The position numbers and the translations under genes are program-made. The notes under the pieces were generated by a model that was not told the DNA's origin, did not search any database, and was given only the letters and a program-made list of their open reading frames with translations. From assembly GCF_003260265.1 (NCBI RefSeq), contig NZ_QITQ01000014.1, positions 21,506 to 85,505 of the forward strand: a DNA stretch of 64,000 nt. The letters are read 5' to 3'. The stretch is from Roseovarius amoyensis. GTDB lineage: Bacteria; Pseudomonadota; Alphaproteobacteria; Rhodobacterales; Rhodobacteraceae. Below, in pieces: positions 56,531 to 64,000 of the stretch (position 1 is the stretch's first letter; each line of letters opens with the position of its first letter).

Positions 56531-56565
56531 ACGCTCCGACAAATCCATTCAAAGGACCAATGAAC

Positions 56566-58161
56566 ATGGCTCCCAAGGTACTCGTATCCGACAAGCTTTC
56601 TGAGACCGCAGTGCAGATCTTCCGCGACCGCGGTATCGAGGTCGATTTCCGCCCCGAGCTGGGCAAGGACAAGGAAAAGCTGGCCGAGGTGATCGGCGAT
56701 TATGACGGCCTCGCCATCCGCTCTGCCACCAAGGTGACAGCCAAGCTGCTGGAACGCGCTGACCGGCTCAAGGTCATCGGCCGCGCCGGGATCGGCACCG
56801 ACAACGTCGACAAGGAGGCCGCGTCGCGCAAGGGCGTGATCGTGATGAACACGCCCTTCGGCAACATGATCACCACCGCCGAGCACGCCATCGCGATGAT
56901 GTTCGCGGTGGCCCGCCAACTGCCCGAGGCCAGCGCCTCGACCCATGCCGGCAAATGGGAGAAATCCCGCTTCATGGGGGTCGAACTGACCGGCAAGACG
57001 CTGGGCGTGATCGGCGCCGGCAATATCGGCGGCATCGTCTGCGACCGGGCCCGCGGGCTGAAGATGAAGGTCATCGCCTACGATCCCTTCCTGTCCGAGG
57101 AAAAGGCCGACAGGATGGGCGTGGAAAAGGTCGAGCTGGACGACCTGCTTGCGCGGGCCGATTTCATCACCCTGCACGTTCCGCTGACCGACCAGACCCG
57201 CAACATCCTGTCGGCCGAGAACCTGGCCAAGACCAAGAAGGGCGTGCGCATCATCAACTGCGCCCGCGGCGGCCTGGTGGACGAAGAGGCGCTGGCCGAA
57301 CTGCTGAAATCCGGCCATGTGGCGGGCGCGGGTTTCGACGTCTTCAGCGTCGAGCCGGCCACCGAAAACGTGCTGTTCGGTCTGCCCAACGTGGTCTGCA
57401 CCCCGCATCTGGGCGCAGCCACCACCGAGGCGCAGGAAAACGTCGCCCTGCAGGTGGCCGAACAGATGTCGGATTACCTGCTGACCGGGGCCGTGACGAA
57501 CGCGCTGAACATGCCCTCGGTGACCGCAGAAGAGGCCAAGGTGATGGGCCCCTGGATCAAGCTGGCTGACCATCTGGGCAGCTTCATCGGCCAGATGACG
57601 GATGAGCCGGTCAAGGCCATCAACATCCTTTACGACGGTGTCGTCAGCGAGATGAACCTCGATGCACTGACCTGTGCCGCCGTCGCCGGCATCATGAAAT
57701 CGGTCAACCCCGAGGTGAACCTGGTCTCGGCCCCGGTGATGGCCAAGGAGCGGGGCGTCAAGATCTCGACCACCAAGCAGGACAAGTCCGGCGCCTTTGA
57801 GGGGTATATCAAGCTGACCGTCGTTACCGGCAAGCGCGAGCGCTCGATCGGGGGGACGGTGTTCAGCGACGGCAAGCCGCGGTTCATCCAGATCAAGGGC
57901 ATCAACATCGACGCCGAGATCGGGCGGCACATGCTGTATACCACCAACCGCGATGAACCCGGCATCATCGGCATGTTGGGTGAGACGATGGGCAAGCATG
58001 GCGTGAACATCGCCAACTTTACCCTTGGCCGGGCCGGTCCGGGGGGCGAGGCGATAGCGCTGCTTTACGTCGACGCACCGGTCGCGCCCGAGGTGATCGC
58101 AGAGCTGGAGTCGTCGGACATGTTCCAGCAGGTCCGCCCGCTGGCATTCGACGTCGCCTGA
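56566..58161 (+). CDS. serA: D-3-phosphoglycerate dehydrogenase SerA
   Basis: First step of serine synthesis, 531 residues from ATG 56566 (AGGA 9 bases upstream; the ATG 6 bases earlier is also possible). The NAD motif GAGNIGG is at 150-156. Catalytic residues are R234 (NCARGGLVDEE), E263 and H281 (PHLGAATTEAQ). The long C-terminus carries an allosteric substrate-binding domain and an ACT domain for serine feedback. A strong terminator follows. Confidence 0.97.
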   Translation: MAPKVLVSDKLSETAVQIFRDRGIEVDFRPELGKDKEKLAEVIGDYDGLAIRSATKVTAKLLERADRLKVIGRAGIGTDNVDKEAASRKGVIVMNTPFGNMITTAEHAIAMMFAVARQLPEASASTHAGKWEKSRFMGVELTGKTLGVIGAGNIGGIVCDRARGLKMKVIAYDPFLSEEKADRMGVEKVELDDLLARADFITLHVPLTDQTRNILSAENLAKTKKGVRIINCARGGLVDEEALAELLKSGHVAGAGFDVFSVEPATENVLFGLPNVVCTPHLGAATTEAQENVALQVAEQMSDYLLTGAVTNALNMPSVTAEEAKVMGPWIKLADHLGSFIGQMTDEPVKAINILYDGVVSEMNLDALTCAAVAGIMKSVNPEVNLVSAPVMAKERGVKISTTKQDKSGAFEGYIKLTVVTGKRERSIGGTVFSDGKPRFIQIKGINIDAEIGRHMLYTTNRDEPGIIGMLGETMGKHGVNIANFTLGRAGPGGEAIALLYVDAPVAPEVIAELESSDMFQQVRPLAFDVA

Positions 58162-58188
58162 CTTGCAAAAACCCGTATGACGGACACG

Positions 58189-58217
58189 CCGCCGCCCCGT
58201 TCGGGGCGGCGGTTCTT
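58189..58217 (+). terminator. Rho-independent terminator after serA
   Basis: CCGCCGCCCC and GGGGCGGCGG form a 10-bp stem with a GTTC loop, followed by TTCTT, 27 bases after the serA stop. Confidence 0.85.
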
Positions 58218-58232
58218 GTCTGATGGGATGCG

Positions 58233-58283
58233 TTCAAAAACGACATAATGGCGCAAACAGGCGCTTTGAAAACGACTATGGCG
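58233..58283. promoter_or_regulatory. Imperfect direct repeats upstream of the DMSP lyase gene
   Basis: TTCAAAAACGACATAATGGCG (58233-58253 region) and TTTGAAAACGACTATGGCG (58265-58283) share AAAACGAC-x-TA-TGGCG with one base inserted. Their starts are 32 bp apart, about three helical turns, and they end 82 bp before the dddQ-like ATG. They could be paired operators for a regulator of the gene. Confidence 0.4.
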
Positions 58284-58365
58284 GTCGCAGTCGGAAAATC
58301 GGGGATCAATAGAATCACCTAGCATCGTGGAAATTCCTGTCCTGCCCCCGGTTCGGGAGAGAACG

Positions 58366-58974
58366 ATGCACGACCACACCCGCCGTCTGCTGGCCGAAAT
58401 AGCGGCCGTATTTCGGGCCGAGAACCGCACCTGTGCCGATGAGACCGCCGACGCCCTGGCGGCGTTTGCGGGGCTGGAGGCAGCGCCGGAACTGGCCGAG
58501 GATGACAGCGACGCCATCCGTGCGCTCTTGGCGACATCACCGCTGGAGGTGGCGCATGCGGCGCTGGCGGCCCATGACGCGCTGCCTTGGGGGCGCAACC
58601 CCGTCGCCGCGCGCATCTCGCCCAAGGACAACAGCCTTTACCGCGTTGCCGACCTCTTGGGTCCTGACGGCCCGCTGGTCTGCCCCACCCTGCGCGCCGG
58701 GCTCTACTATCAGCGGCCCGAGACGCGCTATGGCCTGCATTCCCATGCGGCGGTGGAAACCTATGTGATCATCGCCGGCCGGGCGCTCTGGACGGCGGGG
58801 GATGCGCAGCGCGAGATGACGCCGGGGCATTCGGTACATCATTCCACCTATCTGCCCCATGCCTGCGAGACCGGGCCCGAGGGTGTCGTCGCGCTGTGGC
58901 GCTGGTCTGGCGATATCGGGATCGACAGCTACCGCATCCATCACGGACACGATGCCTTTGGGGTTGCCGCCTGA
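58366..58974 (+). CDS. DMSP lyase, cupin type (DddQ-like)
   Basis: Cleaves dimethylsulfoniopropionate to acrylate and DMS. It has 202 residues from ATG 58366 (GGGAGAG 6 bases upstream). The C-terminal cupin has Y122, H127, E131, Y133 and H165. These reproduce exactly the spacing I recall for the DddQ active site (Y120, H125, E129, Y131, H163), and the length also fits DddQ. DddL and DddW share the cupin motif but differ in length. The first 90 residues are the helical N-terminal part. It is probably a single-gene unit with its own control region; the thiolase downstream is 281 bp away. Confidence 0.82.
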   Translation: MHDHTRRLLAEIAAVFRAENRTCADETADALAAFAGLEAAPELAEDDSDAIRALLATSPLEVAHAALAAHDALPWGRNPVAARISPKDNSLYRVADLLGPDGPLVCPTLRAGLYYQRPETRYGLHSHAAVETYVIIAGRALWTAGDAQREMTPGHSVHHSTYLPHACETGPEGVVALWRWSGDIGIDSYRIHHGHDAFGVAA

Positions 58975-59051
58975 CAGGAATGACCCCGTGCCACCGCGAT
59001 CAGCAGCGCGATCACGCCGCACAGCATGAACCGGGGTGCCAGCCCCCTCAT
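58941..59051 (-). CDS. Candidate small membrane protein, antisense to the dddQ-like 3' end
   Basis: A 36-residue frame starting at ATG 59051 with GGAG 9 bases upstream. It has one hydrophobic helix (about 9-20) and three Cys. It overlaps the last 34 bases of the DMSP lyase gene on the other strand. A clear SD and a membrane-like helix make it more than noise, but there is no family I recognise and the high GC content produces chance frames. Confidence 0.3.
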   Translation of the reverse strand: MRGLAPRFMLCGVIALLIAVARGHSCQAATPKASCP

Positions 59052-59255
59052 CGTCGAGATCTCCGGTTTTGTGAACGCCGCGAAAACGAAGCGGCAGAAC
59101 GCCGCAATTTGCAACGGATATATCGCTGTCGGTTTCACCGCATGGCTGCTTGCACCGGTGCGGTGGTGTGTGCATGATGCCGACGCCGCGTTTCGATTTG
59201 CATCCGCGTCGCGCGGCGTTATTTCCAGACGACCCTGACCGAAAGGAACTCCGCC

Positions 59256-60431
59256 ATGACCAATATCGTTATTCTCGATGGCGCCCGCACCGCCATCGGC
59301 ACCTTTGGCGGGGCGCTGGCGGGAACGCCGCCCACCGCGCTGGGCGCCCATGTCGCCCGCGCGGCGATGGAACGTTCGGGTGTCGAACCCGGCCGGATCG
59401 GGCATGTGGTGTTCGGTACCGTGATCAACACCGAACCGCGCGACATGTACCTGTCGCGCGTCGCCGCGATAGAGGCGGGCATCCCCGAAACCACCCCGGC
59501 GATGAACGTCAACCGACTGTGCGGGTCAGGCGCGCAGGCGGTGGTGTCGTCGATGCAGGCGCTTTTGCTGAACGATGCCGATTTCGCCGTTGCCGGCGGC
59601 GCCGAGGTGATGAGCCGCGCGCCGTTTATCGTCCCCGATCAGCGCTGGGGCGCCAAGATGGGCGATGTGCGCACGCTCGACATGATGCTGGGCACGCTGA
59701 ACTGCCCCTTCGGGTCGGGCCATATGGGGGTGACGGCGGAAAACGTCGCCGCCCGCCACGGGATCAGCCGCGAAGACCAGGACGCCTTTGCGCTGGAAAG
59801 CCAGCGCCGGGCCGCCCGCGCCATCGCCGAGGGGCATTTCCGTTCGCAGATCGAGCCGGTCGAGGTGCGGGTGCGGCGCGACACCGTCGCCTTTGATACC
59901 GACGAGCACCCCAAGACGACCACGGCAGAGGCGCTGGCCGGCCTGCGCCCCGCCTTTCAGAAGGACGGCACCGTGACCGCCGGCAGCGCCAGCGGCATCA
60001 ACGACGGCGCGGCGGCGGTGGTGCTGGCGCGGGCCGAGGCGGCAGAGGCGGCGGGCCTGACCCCGCGCGCGCGGATCGTGGGCTATGCCCATGCCGGCGT
60101 AGCGCCCGACGAGATGGGCATCGGCCCGGTGCCGGCGGTGCAGAAGTTGCTGGAACGGACCGGCCTGAAGGCGGACGATTTCGACGTGATCGAATCGAAC
60201 GAGGCGTTTGCCGCCCAGGCCATCGCCGTCAGTCGCGCCCTTGACCTGGACCCTGAAAAGGTCAACCCCAATGGCGGCGCCATCGCGCTGGGCCATCCGG
60301 TGGGGGCGACCGGGGTGATCCTGACCGTCAAGGCGCTATACGAACTGGAACGCACGCGCGGCAAGCGGGCGCTGGTGACCATGTGCATCGGCGGCGGCCA
60401 GGGCATCGCGCTGGCGCTGGAACGTCTCTGA
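59256..60431 (+). CDS. Acetyl-CoA acetyltransferase (thiolase)
   Basis: A 391-residue degradative/biosynthetic thiolase. The acyl-accepting cysteine is C89 (NRLCGSGAQA), the catalytic His is in NPNGGAIALGHPVGATG, and the second Cys is in VTMCIGGGQG near the end. It condenses two acetyl-CoA or cleaves 3-ketoacyl-CoA; a BktB/PhaA-like role in polyhydroxyalkanoate or short-chain metabolism is possible. The SD (AAAGGA) is clear. It converges with the epimerase gene, 12 bp apart. Confidence 0.95.
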   Translation: MTNIVILDGARTAIGTFGGALAGTPPTALGAHVARAAMERSGVEPGRIGHVVFGTVINTEPRDMYLSRVAAIEAGIPETTPAMNVNRLCGSGAQAVVSSMQALLLNDADFAVAGGAEVMSRAPFIVPDQRWGAKMGDVRTLDMMLGTLNCPFGSGHMGVTAENVAARHGISREDQDAFALESQRRAARAIAEGHFRSQIEPVEVRVRRDTVAFDTDEHPKTTTAEALAGLRPAFQKDGTVTAGSASGINDGAAAVVLARAEAAEAAGLTPRARIVGYAHAGVAPDEMGIGPVPAVQKLLERTGLKADDFDVIESNEAFAAQAIAVSRALDLDPEKVNPNGGAIALGHPVGATGVILTVKALYELERTRGKRALVTMCIGGGQGIALALERL

Positions 60432-60443
60432 CGGCGCTGCTGC

Positions 60444-61478
60444 TCAGATCACCAGCCGCATCAGCCGCAGCGCGCCGCGCTTCCACGGGACGCGGTGGGT
60501 GACGCCGGTCTGCGCCGCGATCCGGTCGCGGTTGGCAAGGTACCAGTCATAGTTGCGCAGCAGCGCCTCTTCGTTGGAAAAGCGCGGTTGCCATCCCAGG
60601 CGGTCGGCAATCTTGTCGGTGCTGACGAAACTGTCCTTGCCGGCGGTCTCGTAGATCCACTTGTATAGCGGCGAGAGGCCCACCGCCTCCAACCCCCGCA
60701 GGGTCCAGATGGCGGGCGTCGCCGGCAGGCCAATCACCTGCTTGCTGTGGCCAGCCCGGTCGAGCACGGCCTGAAAGCTCTCGCGCAGCGACCCGAAACG
60801 CACCGCGCCGACGTTGTAGGTGTCGTTCGCCAACTCCGCCTCGGCGGTGGCGGCCAGCAGCACCGCGGCGTTCAGATCGTCCACGTCCAACAGCTGATAC
60901 CGGTTCCGCCCCGACCCAAGCACAGGAAAATTGTGCCCGTCGGCGGCGAAATCGTAAAGCAGCTCGAACGCACCCAACCGCTCTGGCCCGACAAAGGACT
61001 TCGGCCGCAGCACCGTCAGGTACAGGCCCTTGGTGCGGGCCTCTTCGCATTCGCGTTCGGCCAACACCTTGGATTCGCCATAGGGGCCGACCCCCACCAG
61101 GCGGTCATCCTCGACCAGCGGGTGATGGTCGGGGATGCCGTAGACGGCGGTGCTGGAGACATGGACGAACCGCCCGATCCCCCGCGCGGATGCCGTGTGC
61201 AACAGCATGCGCGTGCCCTCGACATTGGTCGACATGATCTCGCCTCGGTCGCACAGCGGCAGCGCGGCAGCGCAATGCACCACCACGTCGATCCCGTCAA
61301 AGGCGTGCTCGTGCAGGCTCTCGTCGCGGATGTCGCCCTGCAGCACCTCGATGCGGTCGACCTCGGGATAGGTAAAGGGCGCGATGTCCCAGCTGCGTAC
61401 CTCGTGCCCGCGTTCCAGCAGGAAACGCACCAGGTTGATGCCCATGAACCCGGCGCCGCCGGTGACCAGAAATTTCAC
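60444..61478 (-). CDS. NAD-dependent epimerase/dehydratase (extended SDR)
   Basis: 344 residues read from GTG 61478 (AAGGGA upstream; no in-frame ATG matches the family start). The nucleotide motif GGAGFMG is at 7-13, and the catalytic Tyr-Lys pair is Y133 and K137 (GPYGESK). The C-terminal 60 residues after the SDR fold are basic and of unknown role. It is probably a sugar-nucleotide epimerase or dehydratase; the substrate is not determinable from this sequence. Confidence 0.9.
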   Translation of the reverse strand: MKFLVTGGAGFMGINLVRFLLERGHEVRSWDIAPFTYPEVDRIEVLQGDIRDESLHEHAFDGIDVVVHCAAALPLCDRGEIMSTNVEGTRMLLHTASARGIGRFVHVSSTAVYGIPDHHPLVEDDRLVGVGPYGESKVLAERECEEARTKGLYLTVLRPKSFVGPERLGAFELLYDFAADGHNFPVLGSGRNRYQLLDVDDLNAAVLLAATAEAELANDTYNVGAVRFGSLRESFQAVLDRAGHSKQVIGLPATPAIWTLRGLEAVGLSPLYKWIYETAGKDSFVSTDKIADRLGWQPRFSNEEALLRNYDWYLANRDRIAAQTGVTHRVPWKRGALRLMRLVI

Positions 61479-61658
61479 GATCTGTCCCTTTCGATTGTGC
61501 CTGTCTGCCTTGCCCCGATCATGCCGTACCGCCGATCTGAAATATCCTTTTTTACGCCCCCGGCGGGCCACGGCCAAATGACATGAATCAAGAGCCGCCT
61601 TGCCAGCCCCCGCTCCCTTTGCTTTAACCTGACCGGCATTGCCCATCGGAGCCCGTTC

Positions 61659-62951
61659 ATGGTCGACATCGCCACCCGCGTCTGGAACCACAAGTGGAAG
61701 ATCGACCCCATCGTGCGGTCGCTCATCGACACCGATTTCTACAAGCTGCTGATGTGCCAGTCGGTGTTTCGCAGCAAGCCCGACACCCAGGTCACCTTTC
61801 AGCTGATCAACCGCAATCCGCAATTCCGCCTGGCAGAGCTGGTGGATGAGGGCGAATTGCGCGAGCAGCTCGACCATATTCGCACGCTCTCGCTTACCCG
61901 CGGCGAAAGCACCTGGATGCGCGGTAACACCTTCTACGGCAAGCGGCAGATGTTCACGCCCGAATTCATGGACTGGTTCGAGGGGCTGCGCCTGCCGCCC
62001 TATACGCTGGAAACCCGCGACGGTCAGTACGAGCTGACGTTCGAGGGGTCCTGGCCCGAGGTGATGCTGTGGGAAATTCCCGCGCTGGCCGTGCTGATGG
62101 AATTGCGTGGCCGTGCCGTGCTGCACGATATGCGCCGGTTCGAGTTGCAGGTGCTTTATGCCCGCGCCATGACCAAGCTGTGGGAAAAGGTCGAGCGCCT
62201 GCGAGAGGTCGAGAGACTGCGCATCGCCGATTTCGGCACCCGCCGCCGGCATTCGTTCCTGTGGCAGGACTGGTGCGTTCGGGCGATGTACGAGGGGCTG
62301 GGCGAAAAGTTCGTCGGAACCTCGAACTGTCTGATCGCCAAGAACCGCGATCTAGAGGCGATCGGCACAAACGCCCATGAAATGCCGATGATCTATGCCG
62401 CGCTGGCCGACACCGACGAGGAACTGCGCGAAGCGCCCTACAAGGTGCTTGCCGACTGGCACGAAGAGCATTCCGGCAACCTGCGTATCATCCTGCCTGA
62501 CACCTATGGCACCAAAGGGTTTTTGGAAAATGCCCCCGACTGGCTGGCGGGCTGGACCGGCATCCGCATCGATTCCGGCGACCCGGCAGCAGGGGCCGAG
62601 ACCGCCATCGAATGGTGGAAATCGCGGGGCGAGGACCCGAGCAAGAAGATGATCATCTTTTCCGACGGGCTGGACGTGGACAAGATCATCGAGCTGCAGA
62701 CCCGCTTTGCCGGGCGCTGCCGGCCGTCGTTCGGCTGGGGAACGCTGCTGACCAACGATTTCCGCGGCCTGACCAAGGATGACAGCCTGGCCCCCTTCAG
62801 CCTGGTCTGCAAGGCAGTGGCGGCCGAGGGGCGGCCCACGGTCAAGCTGTCGGACAACCCGAGAAAGGCGATGGGCCCGGCGGACGAGATCGCCCGCTAC
62901 AAGCGCGTCTTCGGCGTCGGCGAGCAGGAGGCGCTGGAGGTGGTTGTTTGA
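61659..62951 (+). CDS. pncB: Nicotinate phosphoribosyltransferase
   Basis: First step of the Preiss-Handler NAD salvage route: nicotinate plus PRPP to nicotinate mononucleotide. It has 430 residues, close to E. coli PncB. The N-terminal LIDTDFYKLLMCQSVF and the C-terminal phosphate-binding region (IFSDGLDVDKI; FGWGTLLTNDF) are family landmarks. Its stop overlaps the next start (TTGA), and the 180-bp gap upstream separates it from the divergent epimerase. Confidence 0.96.
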   Translation: MVDIATRVWNHKWKIDPIVRSLIDTDFYKLLMCQSVFRSKPDTQVTFQLINRNPQFRLAELVDEGELREQLDHIRTLSLTRGESTWMRGNTFYGKRQMFTPEFMDWFEGLRLPPYTLETRDGQYELTFEGSWPEVMLWEIPALAVLMELRGRAVLHDMRRFELQVLYARAMTKLWEKVERLREVERLRIADFGTRRRHSFLWQDWCVRAMYEGLGEKFVGTSNCLIAKNRDLEAIGTNAHEMPMIYAALADTDEELREAPYKVLADWHEEHSGNLRIILPDTYGTKGFLENAPDWLAGWTGIRIDSGDPAAGAETAIEWWKSRGEDPSKKMIIFSDGLDVDKIIELQTRFAGRCRPSFGWGTLLTNDFRGLTKDDSLAPFSLVCKAVAAEGRPTVKLSDNPRKAMGPADEIARYKRVFGVGEQEALEVVV

Positions 62952-63637
62952 CAGGCGCCGTCGCCCTGACATTCGACGACCTTTTCGCAGGCAACTGGCA
63001 CGCGGCGCGGCCGCTTTTTGCCGAGTTCGGCGCGCGCGTCACCTTTTGCGTCTGCAAGCTGCACCAGGCCCGCCCACGCCAGGTGGCAAAGCTGCGCGCG
63101 CTGCAGGATGACGGGCACGAGATTGCCTGCCATTCCCGCACGCACCCCCGGCTGGGGCCGTATCTGCGCCGGCACGGCCTTGCCCACTGGCTGGAACACG
63201 AGATCGACGCCGATATTGCCACGCATCGGGCGCTGGGCTTTCCGGCGGCGAGTTTCGCCAGCCCCTATCATGCCTCGACGCCGGAAACCCGGGCCGAGAC
63301 CGCCCGCCGCTTTGCCGTTACCCGTGCCGCCGGGCCGCGCAGCCTGAACCCCGACGATCCGGGCGCGCGCATCTATCAGGGCATCGGCCCCGACAAGACG
63401 GTCGATTGCATCGGCTTTTGCGATTTCAGCCACGCCGCCCTTCCCGGCTGGGACCACCAGATACGCCTGCTGGACACCATCGCGCATGCAGGCGGCACCG
63501 GGGTATTCGCCGGCCACGACATCCGCGCAGATGCGGGCGGGCCGGGATACTATTCCACGCCCGACGACCTGCACCGGTTCCTGACGGCGGTAAAGGAACG
63601 GGAGCTGGGGTTCGTGACGCTGGGGGAGGTGGGATGA
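62948..63637 (+). CDS. Polysaccharide deacetylase-like (NodB domain) protein
   Basis: 229 residues from TTG 62948, which overlaps the pncB stop by 4 bp. NodB-type metal residues are visible: the aspartates of LTFDD near residue 10 and the H-x-x-x-H of HSRTHP near 60. No signal peptide is present, so the protein is cytoplasmic unless exported in another way. The short size and coupling to pncB are unusual; a role other than cell-wall deacetylation is possible. Confidence 0.82.
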   Translation: MTGAVALTFDDLFAGNWHAARPLFAEFGARVTFCVCKLHQARPRQVAKLRALQDDGHEIACHSRTHPRLGPYLRRHGLAHWLEHEIDADIATHRALGFPAASFASPYHASTPETRAETARRFAVTRAAGPRSLNPDDPGARIYQGIGPDKTVDCIGFCDFSHAALPGWDHQIRLLDTIAHAGGTGVFAGHDIRADAGGPGYYSTPDDLHRFLTAVKERELGFVTLGEVG

Positions 63638-63649
63638 TAGTGCTTTATC

Positions 63650-64000
63650 GGGGCCGTTTCGACCACCGCTAACATCAATCAGATTTTTCGATCTTAGCTC
63701 ATGTTGACAAATGACGGAGCCAAAGGCGGATAGAGGTGATGTCGATGAAGCCCAAGAAGCTTTCGGCCGTCTTGTCGTAGCGTGTTGCGACGCGTCGGGC
63801 GTTCTTGAGCTTGTTGAAGCACCGCTCGACCAGGTTGCGCAGGCGATAGAGCGAACGGTCCACACCGACGCGTTTTTTTCGTGACTTGCGCATCGGGATG
63901 ACCGGCAGGACATCGCGCTCTTCCATACCCGCCCTGATGCTGTTGGCGTCATATCCGCGATCTGCCAGCAGCACTTTTGGACTGGGCAGGTTATCGGCCA
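63650..64000 (-). mobile_element. IS5-family insertion sequence, one end only
   Basis: The right edge of the window holds the 3' end of an IS5-family element on the minus strand. The outer boundary is not certain. GGGGCCGTTTC at 63650 resembles the terminal repeats of some IS5-group elements and is my tentative end, 13 bases after the deacetylase stop. The other end lies beyond 64000. Confidence 0.55.
63699..64000 (-). CDS. IS5-family transposase, C-terminal part (runs off the window)
   Basis: The frame is open to the right edge; 91 residues are visible from the in-frame GTG at 63974 and several more before it. The DDE-transposase C-terminus is recognisable: LLADRGYDANSIR (with the second Asp) and the YRLRNLVERCFNKLKNARR motif with the catalytic Glu, ending with a typical Leu-rich tail. 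No frameshift is seen in the visible part. Confidence 0.85.
   Translation of the reverse strand, partial: ADNLPSPKVLLADRGYDANSIRAGMEERDVLPVIPMRKSRKKRVGVDRSLYRLRNLVERCFNKLKNARRVATRYDKTAESFLGFIDITSIRLWLRHLST

Noticed and set aside
55051..57999. Very long open frame on the minus strand (over 900 codons) opposite serC and serA
   Set aside because: It is a shadow frame caused by high GC codon bias; serC and serA on the plus strand are unmistakable and the minus translation is low-complexity His/Gly/Arg-rich.

Overview
The window is high-GC chromosomal DNA of an alphaproteobacterium, most likely a marine Rhodobacteraceae (Roseobacter group). The evidence is the FlaF/FlbT flagellin regulators, the DUF1217 flagellar protein, a cupin DMSP lyase with the DddQ ligand spacing, a 44-residue aa3-oxidase subunit IV, a DUF3035 lipoprotein, and an rpsT-dnaA-dnaN-recF-gyrB cluster. 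Genes are tightly packed, with many 1-bp (TGATG) and 4-bp (ATGA) overlaps.

Region 1 (1-20.4 kb) is a flagellar locus. A plus-strand unit carries motA (cut at the left edge), a secreted TPR-like protein, a lytic transglycosylase, flhA, fliR, flhB and a FliJ-like coiled coil. A minus-strand unit reads flgB-flgC-fliE-fliQ-flgF-flgG-flgA-flgH-fliL. fliI is divergent. A minus-strand unit reads fliC-flaF-flbT-DUF1217, followed by an flgN-like gene and a short flgJ; fliK and flgD are on plus. FlgJ has only the rod-binding domain, so the separate transglycosylase probably clears the wall for the rod.

Region 2 (20.4-33.5 kb) is housekeeping: ubiB/ubiE, mutM, an enoyl-CoA hydratase, rpsT, dnaA, dnaN, recF and gyrB. 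Three translationally coupled accessory genes (GFA, VOC, LysE) sit between recF and gyrB.

Region 3 (33.5-33.85 kb) holds the most striking non-coding feature. Two hairpins present the same 12-nt loop containing CCUCCUCCC (anti-Shine-Dalgarno), and their stems covary. A strong terminator hairpin follows. This is the architecture of the alphaproteobacterial cuckoo/CcsR small RNAs.

Region 4 (33.8-48.9 kb) contains ubiT-ubiU-ubiV (O2-independent ubiquinone hydroxylation), divergent from an NsrR-type Rrf2 regulator. It continues with a paired active/inactive M16 peptidase, a DUF3035 lipoprotein, lspA, purH, a heparinase II/III-like protein, cytochrome oxidase subunit IV, an MBL hydrolase coupled to an acyl-CoA dehydrogenase, a Sua5-type threonylcarbamoyl-AMP synthase and an IalB-family protein.

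Region 5 (49-64 kb) contains a Rhizobium-type asparaginase, a secreted EF-hand protein, thiBPQ under a TPP riboswitch, serB divergent from serC-serA (with a probable serC leader RNA and a perfect 24-bp nested inverted repeat between serC and serA), a DddQ-like DMSP lyase, a thiolase, an NAD-dependent epimerase, pncB, a polysaccharide deacetylase-like protein and the end of an IS5-family element running off the right edge. I saw no tRNA, rRNA or CRISPR array.
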